From an uncultured Porphyromonadaceae bacterium (GTDB taxonomy: Bacteria; Bacteroidota; Bacteroidia; Bacteroidales; Muribaculaceae), in NCBI GenBank assembly GCA_902461565.1, contig CABPYL010000046.1:1-20985 (forward strand): a DNA stretch of 20,985 nucleotides, in the 5' to 3' direction. Made by a program: the position numbers and the translations under genes. The notes below the pieces were generated by a model. It saw only the letters and a list, made by a program, of their open reading frames with translations. It searched no databases and was not told the DNA's origin. The stretch's first letter is position 1, and each line of letters begins with the position of its first letter. Below, one piece after another: positions 1 to 7,200 of the stretch.

Positions 1-850
1 TATGCCCCAGACCCGCGAGCACATCCTTCTCGCCCGTCAGGTGAACGTTCCCCGTATCGTTGTGTTCCTGAACAAGTGCGACCTTGTTGACGACCCCGAA
101 ATCCTTGACCTCGTTGAAATGGAAATGCGTGAGCTCCTCTCCGCATACGAATATGACGGCGACGCAACTCCCGTTATCCGTGGTTCCGCTCTTGGCGCCC
201 TTAACGGCGAACCCCAGTGGGAAGAGAAGGTTATAGAGCTGATGGCTGCTGTTGACGAATGGATTCCTCTGCCTCCACGTGCAATTGATAAGCCCTTCCT
301 GATGCCTGTAGAAGACGTATTCTCGATTACTGGCCGAGGTACTGTTGCTACCGGTCGTATCGAAGCCGGCGTTGTTAAGGTGGGCGACGAAGTTCAGATC
401 ATGGGCCTTGGCGCTAATATGAAGTCCACTGTTACCGGCGTTGAAATGTTCCGCAAACTTCTTGACGAAGGCGAAGCTGGTGATAACGTAGGTCTGCTTC
501 TCCGCGGTATCGACAAGAAAGATATCAAGCGTGGTATGGTAATATGCCACCCGGGTGTTGTTAAGCCCCACAGCAAGTTTAAAGCTTCTGTATATATCCT
601 GAAGAAGGAAGAAGGCGGCCGCCACACTCCTTTCCACAACCACTATCGTCCCCAGTTCTACATCCGTACGCTTGACGTAACCGGCGAAATCACCCTTCCC
701 GAAGGTGTTGAAATGGTAATGCCCGGCGACCACGTAGAAATCATCGTTGATTTGATCAACCCCGTAGCATGCGATCAGGGTCTGCGCTTCGCTATCCGTG
801 AAGGTGGCCGCACTGTAGGCTCGGGTCAGATCACCGAAATCCTCGACTAA
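1..850 (+). CDS. tuf: Elongation factor Tu, 3' part (5' end outside the window)
   Basis: EF-Tu is the cytoplasmic GTPase that carries aminoacyl-tRNA to the ribosomal A site. The first in-window Met, in MPQTREH, is internal: in E. coli EF-Tu this segment lies about 112 residues in, so the G1-G3 motifs are off the edge. The 282 residues seen contain the G4 motif NKCD (fragment residues 24-27), the G5 motif SAL (about 62-64), then domain 2 (from about 98, DKPFLMPVEDVFSITGRGT) and domain 3 with GGRHTPF, RPQFY and the ending AIREGGRTVGSGQITEILD. Nothing is broken in the visible part. It lies directly upstream of tRNA-Trp and secE, a standard Bacteroidales arrangement. The identification is certain; only the start is missing. 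Confidence 0.98.
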   Translation, partial: MPQTREHILLARQVNVPRIVVFLNKCDLVDDPEILDLVEMEMRELLSAYEYDGDATPVIRGSALGALNGEPQWEEKVIELMAAVDEWIPLPPRAIDKPFLMPVEDVFSITGRGTVATGRIEAGVVKVGDEVQIMGLGANMKSTVTGVEMFRKLLDEGEAGDNVGLLLRGIDKKDIKRGMVICHPGVVKPHSKFKASVYILKKEEGGRHTPFHNHYRPQFYIRTLDVTGEITLPEGVEMVMPGDHVEIIVDLINPVACDQGLRFAIREGGRTVGSGQITEILD

Positions 851-915
851 TATACCTTGCGGGTAACCGCGGTATAGACAATACAACGGCGGCGTCTGGC
901 CAGCCATTCGCCGCC
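851..915 (+). other. Two hairpins between tuf and tRNA-Trp
   Basis: Directly after the tuf stop, TATACC (851-856) pairs with GGTATA (871-876). Inside it GCGG (859-862) pairs with CCGC (867-870) around a GTAA loop, which fits the GNRA tetraloop type. A second stem follows, GGCGGCG (888-894) with CGCCGCC (909-915), ending five bases before the tRNA. Neither is followed by a run of T, so they do not look like intrinsic terminators. They may mark the mRNA/tRNA processing boundary or stabilise the tuf 3' end; that role is inference. Confidence 0.5.
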
Positions 916-920
916 AATAT

Positions 921-993
921 ACGGGTTTAGCTCAGTCGGTAGAGCACTGGTCTCCAAAACCAGGTGTCGGGAGTTCGAGCCTCTCAACCCGTG
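921..993 (+). tRNA. trnW: tRNA-Trp (anticodon CCA)
   Basis: The cloverleaf folds fully. The acceptor arm ACGGGTT (921-927) pairs with AACCCGT (986-992). The D-arm begins TAGCTCAGTCGGTAGAGC. The anticodon stem CTGGT (947-951) pairs with ACCAG around the loop CTCCAAA, with anticodon CCA at 954-956. The T-arm contains GTTCGAGC. The discriminator base is G993. The terminal CCA is not encoded (GCAAAA follows), so it must be added after transcription. The gene lies between tuf and secE and is probably cut from a common transcript. Confidence 0.97.
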
Positions 994-1008
994 CAAAAAA
1001 TATAAACA

Positions 1009-1203
1009 ATGAAGAAATTAAAACTACTCACGAATATCCAGGAAGCCTATGACGAGCTTCGTTACAAGACCTCCTGGCCCTCCAAGAAGCAGCTTGTCAA
1101 GTCGGCTATCATCGTGATGATTGCTTCCGTCATTATCGCTTTGATAATTTTCGTCATGGATCAGGTAGTCGACAGGATCATGCACTTAATCTACAGCTTG
1201 TAA
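1009..1203 (+). CDS. secE: Protein translocase subunit SecE
   Basis: This is the small essential subunit that clamps SecY in the inner-membrane Sec channel. At 64 residues it has the short single-helix form common outside Enterobacteria. An amphipathic N-terminal part carries the conserved TSWPSK motif (residues 21-26), followed by one membrane segment (about 31-53: SAIIVMIASVIIALIIFVM). It starts 15 bp after the tRNA gene and ends 12 bp before nusG; the secE-nusG pair is near-universal in bacteria. No good Shine-Dalgarno sequence precedes it, only A-rich sequence, which is normal for this phylum. Confidence 0.95.
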   Translation: MKKLKLLTNIQEAYDELRYKTSWPSKKQLVKSAIIVMIASVIIALIIFVMDQVVDRIMHLIYSL

Positions 1204-1215
1204 TACCGGTTCCCG

Positions 1216-1773
1216 ATGGCACAGACAGAGGAAACAAAAGAACTGAAGCGCGGTTGGTATGTCCTTCGCGCCATCTCGGGCAAAGAAGCCCAGGTGAAGG
1301 AGATTATCGAGGGTGCGATGAAACGCACCGATCTCGGCAATTTTGTTTTTCAGGTTCTTATTCCCACCGAAAAGGTGATGACCGTGCGCAACGGCAAAAA
1401 GGTTGTCAAAGACCGCAATCTCTATTCGGGATATGTGTTTGTCGAGGCAATACTTACCGGAGAAGTCGTTTACGAGCTTTCCAATACCACTAATGTTATC
1501 GACTTTCTCCGCGGCCGTGAGAAGAACAGCAAGCCGGAGATGTTACGTGAAGCAGAGGTGATGAGAATGCTCGGTGCAGCCGACGAAATAGTCGATGTTG
1601 AAAACGACTTTATTGTGGGAGAGAAAGTGAAAGTGACTGATGGTCCTTTCAAGGATTTCCACGGTGTTGTCGAGGAAGTGAATTCCGAGAAACACAAACT
1701 GGTTGTATCGATTAAGATATTTGAACGCAAGACTCCTTTGGAGTTGGAAAATTCGCAAGTGGAGCGTGAATGA
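1216..1773 (+). CDS. nusG: Transcription termination/antitermination factor NusG
   Basis: NusG binds the beta' clamp helices of RNA polymerase, affects pausing, and links polymerase to Rho or to ribosomal protein S10. The 185-residue product has the NGN domain (GWYVLRAISGKEAQVKEII near residue 13; YSGYVFVEA near 75; the NVIDFLRG strand near 94). A C-terminal KOW domain (about residues 134-165) begins VGEKVKVTDGPFKDFHGVVEEVN. The length suits ordinary NusG rather than a longer NusG-like paralogue, and the secE neighbour supports the housekeeping copy. Confidence 0.95.
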   Translation: MAQTEETKELKRGWYVLRAISGKEAQVKEIIEGAMKRTDLGNFVFQVLIPTEKVMTVRNGKKVVKDRNLYSGYVFVEAILTGEVVYELSNTTNVIDFLRGREKNSKPEMLREAEVMRMLGAADEIVDVENDFIVGEKVKVTDGPFKDFHGVVEEVNSEKHKLVVSIKIFERKTPLELENSQVERE

Positions 1774-1777
1774 TTTT

Positions 1778-1818
1778 ACCTGCCGCGGCTAAATGTTACG
1801 TTAGCTTAAGCAGGTTTT
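1778..1818 (+). promoter_or_regulatory. Hairpin with T-run in the nusG-rplK gap (leader or partial terminator)
   Basis: ACCTGC (1778-1783) pairs with GCAGGT (1810-1815). An inner GGCTA/TAGCT pairing is also possible, and TTTT (1815-1818) follows. It lies just after the nusG stop and about 37 bp before the rplK start. It could end part of the secE-nusG message or be a leader control site for the L11-L1 operon. In other bacteria L1 represses its operon by binding the mRNA, but I do not see a clear copy of the 23S L1 site, so that role is only possible. Confidence 0.4.
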
Positions 1819-1854
1819 GATTGCGCAGAGTTATTAATTTTTAAGTTTTAAACC

Positions 1855-2298
1855 ATGGCTAAAGAAATTGCTGGACAAATCAAATTGCAGATTAAAGGTG
1901 GTGCTGCGAATCCTTCGCCTCCTGTAGGCCCCGCTCTCGGTTCGAAGGGTATCAACATCATGGAATTTTGCAAGCAATTCAATGCCCGCACTCAGGACAA
2001 GGCCGGTAAGATTCTTCCTGTAGTAATTACATACTACACAGACAAATCTTTCGACTTTGTAGTAAAGACTCCCCCTGTAGCAGTACAGCTCAAGGAAGCC
2101 GCTCACATCAAGACTGCATCCAAAGAGCCTAACCGTACAAAGGTGGCCGAGATTACCTGGGAGCAAGTGCAGACAATTGCTGCCGACAAAATGCCGGACC
2201 TTAACTGCTTTACCATAGAATCCGCTATGCGGATGGTTGCCGGTACAGCCAGGAGCATGGGTATCACCGTTAAAGGTCAGTTTCCCTCTAACAAATAA
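1855..2298 (+). CDS. rplK: Large-subunit ribosomal protein L11 (uL11)
   Basis: L11 forms the GTPase-associated centre of the 50S subunit together with 23S rRNA and L10. The 147 residues show the N-terminal domain motif (IKLQIKGGAANPSPPVGPAL, near residues 9-28) followed by SKGINIMEFCKQFNA. The RNA-binding C-terminal domain ends with AMRMVAGTARSMGITVKG. Length and both domains are normal. It is the first gene of the L11-L1-L10-L12 cluster, 81 bp after nusG, with a hairpin in the gap. The next gene follows after 14 bp. Confidence 0.97.
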   Translation: MAKEIAGQIKLQIKGGAANPSPPVGPALGSKGINIMEFCKQFNARTQDKAGKILPVVITYYTDKSFDFVVKTPPVAVQLKEAAHIKTASKEPNRTKVAEITWEQVQTIAADKMPDLNCFTIESAMRMVAGTARSMGITVKGQFPSNK

Positions 2299-2312
2299 AA
2301 ACTTCGCTTGAT

Positions 2313-3014
2313 ATGAGTAAACTTACAAAAAATCAGAAGTTGGCCCAGTCGAAGATCGAAGCCGGGAAATCCTACACCTTGCTTGAAGCCGCCAAACTTG
2401 TAAAGGAAATGACCTATACGAAGTTTGACGCTTCCTTTGATATCGACGTTCGTCTTGGCGTAGACCCCCGCAAGGCCAACCAGATGGTGCGTGGCGTTGT
2501 TACTCTCCCCAACGGCACAGGTAAACAGGTACGTGTTCTCGTACTCTGCAACCCCGACGCCGCAGCCGCAGCTACAGCTGCCGGAGCCGACTATGTAGGT
2601 CTCGACGAATACATCGAGAAAATCAAAGGCGGCTGGACCGACGTAGACGTCATCATCACACAGCCCGCTATCATGGGTAAAATCGGTGCCCTCGGCCGTA
2701 TCCTCGGTCCCCGTGGCCTGATGCCTAACCCCAAGAGCGGTACAGTTACTGTAGACGTTGCCAAAGCAGTGGAAGAAGTTAAGAAAGGCAAGATCGACTT
2801 CAAGGTTGACAAGAACGGTATCGTTCACTCGTCGATCGGCAAAGTATCGTTCACGCCCGAGCAGATGGCTGAGAACGCCCGCGAGTTCATCGCAACGCTT
2901 ATCAAGCTGAAACCTGCCACAGCAAAAGGCACATATCTGAATAGCATTTATCTTTCGAGCACAATGAGTCCGGGTGTCAAAGTAGACACCAAATCTGTTG
3001 ATGCTAAACTTTAA
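2313..3014 (+). CDS. rplA: Large-subunit ribosomal protein L1 (uL1)
   Basis: L1 forms the mobile stalk near the ribosomal E site and in many bacteria also represses its own operon. The 233-residue product has the family signature GPRGLMPNPKSGTVT from residue 132. It also has the N-terminal FDASFDIDVRLGVDP strand and the C-terminal segment KGTYLNSIYLSSTMSPGVKVD. Gaps of 14 bp on each side to rplK and rplJ indicate one transcript and probably coupled translation. No sign of damage. Confidence 0.97.
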   Translation: MSKLTKNQKLAQSKIEAGKSYTLLEAAKLVKEMTYTKFDASFDIDVRLGVDPRKANQMVRGVVTLPNGTGKQVRVLVLCNPDAAAAATAAGADYVGLDEYIEKIKGGWTDVDVIITQPAIMGKIGALGRILGPRGLMPNPKSGTVTVDVAKAVEEVKKGKIDFKVDKNGIVHSSIGKVSFTPEQMAENAREFIATLIKLKPATAKGTYLNSIYLSSTMSPGVKVDTKSVDAKL

Positions 3015-3028
3015 ACACACGAACCCAC

Positions 3029-3553
3029 ATGAAAAAGGAAGATAAAGCAGTCATCATTAAGAATATTGCCGACACCATCAATCAGTACAGCGGCTTCTAC
3101 CTGGTAGAAACTGCCGGACTGGATGCAGAGAAGACGCAGGCCCTGCGTGCTGCATGCTTCAAGGCCGATATCAAGCTTCTCGTTGTCAAGAACAGCCTCC
3201 TTCACAAAGCCCTCGAGTCTCTTGAAGGCGACTACAGCGAGCTCTATGGCGCACTGAAAGGTTCCACCTCTCTTATGTGCACCAATGTGGGCAACGCTCC
3301 CGCCAAGTTGCTGAAAGACTTTGTAAAGAAAGGCGATACACTCCCCGTTCTCAAGGGTGCTTATGTAGAAGAGACAGTTTACCTCGGAGCCGATCAGATC
3401 GATGCTCTTGCCAACATCAAGAGCAAGAACGAACTCATCGCCGACGTTGTGGCTCTGCTGCAGTCGCCTGCCAAGAACGTCGTTTCCGCTCTTCAGTCCG
3501 GTGCCGGCAAGCTGCATGGCATTCTGGAGACGCTCTCGAAAAAAGAAGACTAA
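3029..3553 (+). CDS. rplJ: Large-subunit ribosomal protein L10 (uL10)
   Basis: L10 anchors L7/L12 dimers to the 50S stalk base. The 174 residues show the typical start KKEDKAVIIKNIADTINQYSG with FYLVETAGLDAEKTQALR. The central LLVVKNSLLHKAL segment and a C-terminal helix region (NVVSALQSGAGKLHGILETL) that should bind L12 are present. Only 14 bp separate it from rplA. In bacteria with the classical L10 leader, the L10-L12 complex binds a long mRNA leader here, but this gap has no room for one. Confidence 0.95.
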   Translation: MKKEDKAVIIKNIADTINQYSGFYLVETAGLDAEKTQALRAACFKADIKLLVVKNSLLHKALESLEGDYSELYGALKGSTSLMCTNVGNAPAKLLKDFVKKGDTLPVLKGAYVEETVYLGADQIDALANIKSKNELIADVVALLQSPAKNVVSALQSGAGKLHGILETLSKKED

Positions 3554-3589
3554 TCACAAGAACAAAAAACCAAAAAAAATTATACAAAA

Positions 3590-3964
3590 ATGGCAGATTT
3601 AAAAGCTTTTGCTGAACAACTCGTAAACCTGACTGTAAAGGAAGTAAACGAACTTGCCCAGATCCTCAAGGACGAATACGGTATTGAACCCGCCGCTGCT
3701 GCTGTAGCTGTTGCTGCAGGTCCTGCCGCTGCCGGTGCAGCTGCCGAAGAAAAAACCAGCTTCGACGTAGTTCTGAAGGCTCCCGGTGCTGAGAAACTGA
3801 AAGTTGTTAAAACCGTTAAGGAAGTAACCGGTCTTGGCCTCAAGGAAGCTAAGGAAATGGTAGACGGTGCTCCCAGCACTATCAAGGAAGGTCTTTCCAA
3901 GGCCGACGCTGAAGCTCTCAAGGCTCAGCTCGAGGAAGTAGGCGCAGAAGTCGAACTCAAATAA
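3590..3964 (+). CDS. rplL: Large-subunit ribosomal protein L7/L12 (bL12)
   Basis: L7/L12 is the multicopy stalk protein that recruits translation GTPases. The 124-residue product has an N-terminal dimerisation domain (about 1-30), an Ala/Val/Gly hinge (about 35-53) and the globular C-terminal domain (about 58-124). That domain carries FDVVLKAPGAEKLKVVK and GLGLKEAKEMVDGAPS and ends EEVGAEVELK. It starts 36 bp after rplJ behind an unusually A-rich spacer, consistent with Bacteroidetes ribosomes favouring A-rich unstructured leaders over Shine-Dalgarno pairing. A hairpin plus T-run follows 24 bp after the stop. Confidence 0.97.
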   Translation: MADLKAFAEQLVNLTVKEVNELAQILKDEYGIEPAAAAVAVAAGPAAAGAAAEEKTSFDVVLKAPGAEKLKVVKTVKEVTGLGLKEAKEMVDGAPSTIKEGLSKADAEALKAQLEEVGAEVELK

Positions 3965-3987
3965 TATTGTCTGATTTACAGACATTT

Positions 3988-4026
3988 AGGTTAAGGATCC
4001 CCTAAAAGGGTGATTCTTAACCTTTT
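3988..4026 (+). terminator. Intrinsic terminator or attenuator after rplL
   Basis: The arm 3988-4003 (AGGTTAAGGATCCCCT) pairs with 4007-4023, whose far end is CTTAACCT, with a small mismatch or bulge inside and a 3-base loop. TTTT follows at 4023-4026. A smaller hairpin, TGTCTG (3968-3973) with CAGACA (3979-3984), lies just before it. This is the position where many bacteria have a partly effective attenuator that lowers rpoBC expression relative to ribosomal proteins. How much transcription reads through cannot be seen. Confidence 0.75.
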
Positions 4027-4296
4027 GTGTCAAAAATACGTATGAAGCTGCGGCAAGTGCGGGCAGCGCTCTCCGGAGTCGGCCACAGGCACTTCCAACG
4101 GGATGTCGCGAACCGTCGCGAGGCTCTTGCGCAGAAGGTTTCATCCATAGATTTCTAACTCGGCCACGCTATACGCGGTGGACCAAGGAATAAAAGCAGG
4201 CGCACCGTGGCGCTGATTCCCAATATAAAGCACTGCCGCTGTCTTATTTTTGACAACTCCACAATAATTTATTACGGCACCCAAATCATTTTTTAG
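4027..4296 (+). promoter_or_regulatory. Long structured leader before rpoB (no confident gene)
   Basis: This stretch is mostly GC-rich and holds several pairings. AAGTGC (4055-4060) pairs with GCACTT (4089-4094), enclosing the palindrome CTCCGGAG (4071-4078). A perfect TCGCGA / ACCG loop / TCGCGA stem lies at 4106-4121. A CCAC...GTGG pairing lies near 4164-4181. The word TCGGCCAC occurs twice (4079-4086, 4160-4167). The last 50 bases are AT-rich and open, which suits translation start in this phylum. It may be a cis-acting RNA controlling rpoBC. I do not recognise it as a named RNA family. A 38-codon open frame at 4042-4158 overlaps it but is unsupported. Confidence 0.45.
4245..4252 (+). promoter_or_regulatory. 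Possible -7 promoter element before rpoB
   Basis: TATTTTTG fits the Bacteroidetes -7 consensus TAnnTTTG and would place a start about 35-40 bases before the rpoB ATG. The matching TTTG-type -33 element is not visible at the right distance (GC-mixed sequence around 4216-4228), so this is weak. Confidence 0.25.
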
Positions 4297-7200
4297 ATGT
4301 CAACTCAGACTGTTAAACCACGCATCAATTTTGCAACGGTAAAGGCTCCCTTCCCTTACCCTGACTTTCTGGATGTGCAGCTGAAATCGTTCCGCGATTT
4401 CTTCCAGCTCGACACACCGCCGGAGCAGCGCAAGAACGAGGGCCTCTACAAGGTTTTCTCCGAAAATTTCCCTATTTCGGATACCCGCAACAATTTCACG
4501 CTCGAATTCCTGGATTATTACATTGATCCGCCGCGCTACACTATCGAAGAGTGTCTGGAGCGCGGATATTCGTACAGCGTACCTCTCAAGGCCCGTCTGA
4601 AACTGTCGTGCACCGATCCGGAGCACGAGGATTTCACTACAGAAATCGAAAACGTTTACCTGGGTCAGATACCCTACATGACTGAGAAGGGCACCTTTGT
4701 GATAAACGGTGCCGAGCGCGTAGTAGTGTCGCAGCTGCATCGCTCGCCCGGCGTTTTCTTCGGCCAGAGCACGCATGCGAACGGCACAAAGCTGTACAGC
4801 GCCCGTATCATTCCTTTCCGCGGTTCGTGGATTGAATTCGCTACAGACATCAACAATGTGATGTTTGCGTACATCGACCGCAAGAAGAAACTGCCCGTAA
4901 CTACCCTGCTGCGTGCAATCGGTCTGGAAAGCGATAAGGACATCATCGAAATCTTCGGTCTCGCCGAGGAGATCAAGGTGAACAAAACCAACCTGAAGAA
5001 GGCTGTCGGCCGCAAACTTGCCGCACGTGTGCTCAAATCGTGGGTAGAAGATATGAGCGATACCGATACAGGCGAGGTTACTACCATCGAGCGTAACGAG
5101 GTGATTCTCGACCGTGAGGCCGTAATTACCGAGGACGACATCGAGGATATCCTGAATTCGGGTGTATCCACCGTACTGCTTCACAAGGAGGACGCCAATA
5201 CGTCCGACTACTCGATTATTTTCAATACCCTCCAGCGCGACCAGACCAACAGCGAGACGGAGGCTATCAACTATATCTATAAACAGCTCCGCAATGCCGA
5301 TCCGCCAGACGACGCCAGCGCCCGCGAGGTTATCTACAACCTGTTCTTCAGCGAGAAGCGCTATGACCTGGGCGAGGTTGGCCGTTACCGTATCAACCGC
5401 AAGCTCGACCTTTCCACACCTATGGAGGTGCGTGTCCTCACCAAGGAGGATATAATAGCCATTATCCGCTATCTTATCGAGCTTATCAACAGCCACGCCG
5501 ATGTCGATGATATCGACAACCTGTCCAACCGCCGCGTCCGTGCCGTTGGCGAGCAACTGTACAACCAGTTCGGCGTAGGCCTCAACCGCATGGCGCGTAC
5601 CATCCGCGAGCGTATGAACGTGCGCGACAACGAAGTGTTCACTCCCACCGACCTTATCAATGCCAAGACAATATCGTCGGTTATCAACAGCTTCTTCGGT
5701 ACCAACGCTCTCTCGCAGTTCATGGACCAGACCAATCCTCTGGCAGAAATCACCCACAAGCGCCGTATGTCGGCCCTCGGCCCCGGCGGTCTGTCGCGCG
5801 AGCGTGCGGGCTTCGAGGTTCGAGACGTGCATTATACCCACTACGGTCGTCTGTGTCCTATCGAGACTCCGGAAGGCCCGAACATCGGTCTTATCAGCTC
5901 GCTGTGCGTATATGCAAAGATCAACGATCTCGGCTTTATCGAGACTCCGTACCGCAAGGTAGAGGATGCCCGCGTTAATCTGAATAACGACGAGGTAGTA
6001 TATCTCACTGCCGAAATCGAGGAAGGCAAGACTATCGCGCAGGGCAATGCACCGCTGAACGACGACGGTACTTTCGTGAACAAAACTGTAAAGGCACGCC
6101 GCGATGCCGACTTCCCCGTAGTTGCCCCCGACCAGGTGGAACTTATGGATGTGTCGCCCTCGCAGATTGCCTCTATCGCCGCATCGCTCATTCCATTCCT
6201 GGAGCATGACGATGCCAACCGCGCACTCATGGGTTCGAACATGATGCGCCAGGCTGTGCCCCTGATGCGCAGCGAGGCTCCTATTGTCGGCACCGGCATC
6301 GAAGCCCAGCTCGCACGCGACAGCCGTACCCAGATTACCGCCGAAGGCGATGGTGTTGTCGAGTTTGTGGACGCTACAGTTATCCGCATCCGCTACGACC
6401 GCGACGCCGACGAAGAATTTGTTTCGTTCGACAGCCCCGTAAAGGAATACAAGATACCCAAGTTCCGCAAAACCAACCAGAGCACCACAATCGATCTTCG
6501 CCCCACCTGCAACAAGGGTCAGCGCGTTACCAAAGGCGACATTCTTACCGAAGGCTATGCCACCGAGAAAGGCGAACTCGCTCTTGGCCGCAACCTCAAG
6601 GTTGCCTTCATGCCCTGGAAGGGTTACAACTACGAGGATGCCATTGTGCTGAATGAGCGTGTCGTACGCGATGATATCCTTACCTCTGTGCACGTTGACG
6701 AATACTCGCTTGAAGTGCGCGAGACAAAGCGCGGTATGGAGGAACTTACCTCCGATATCCCCAACGTGAGCGAGGACGCCACCAAGGATCTGGACGAACG
6801 CGGTATTATCCGCGTGGGCGCACACGTTGTGCCCGGCGATATAATGATAGGCAAGATCACGCCTAAGGGCGAGTCGGATCCCACCCCAGAGGAAAAACTG
6901 CTCCGTGCAATCTTCGGCGACAAGGCCGGCGATGTTAAGGACGCATCACTGAAGGCCACTCCGTCGCTCAAGGGTGTTGTTATCGGCACAAACCTGTATG
7001 CACGCGCCGCCAAGAAAGGTCGCAATAAGGCTGTGAATGCTCTGCTGCCCAAAATCGACGAGGAATATGATGCCAAGAAGGCCGAACTGCTCGACATTCT
7101 TGTTAACAAGCTGATGACGCTCACCGAAGGCAAGACTTCTGACGGTGTAACCGACTTCCTCGGCAGCGAAATCGTTCCAAAAGGCTCGCGCTTCACCCCC

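Noticed and set aside
4042..4158. Annotating the 38-codon frame in the rpoB leader as a gene
   Set aside because: No recognised family, no start signal, and it overlaps strong RNA stems. Kept only as a finding.
5701..5772. RpoB Ala483 at the E. coli Ser522 position as a rifamycin-resistance change
   Set aside because: The main contacts (D477, H487, S492) are the sensitive type, and PLAEITHKRR is, as far as I recall, normal in Bacteroidales.
4300..6825. Very long minus-strand open frame (841 codons) opposite rpoB, and similar ones opposite rpoC (9532-12459, 975 codons) and at the rpoB/rpoC junction (6946-8478, 510 codons)
   Set aside because: They are mirror frames created by the biased codon use of highly expressed genes. 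The predicted products are low-complexity His/Val/Ala-rich strings without family motifs, while the plus strand encodes unmistakable RpoB and RpoC.
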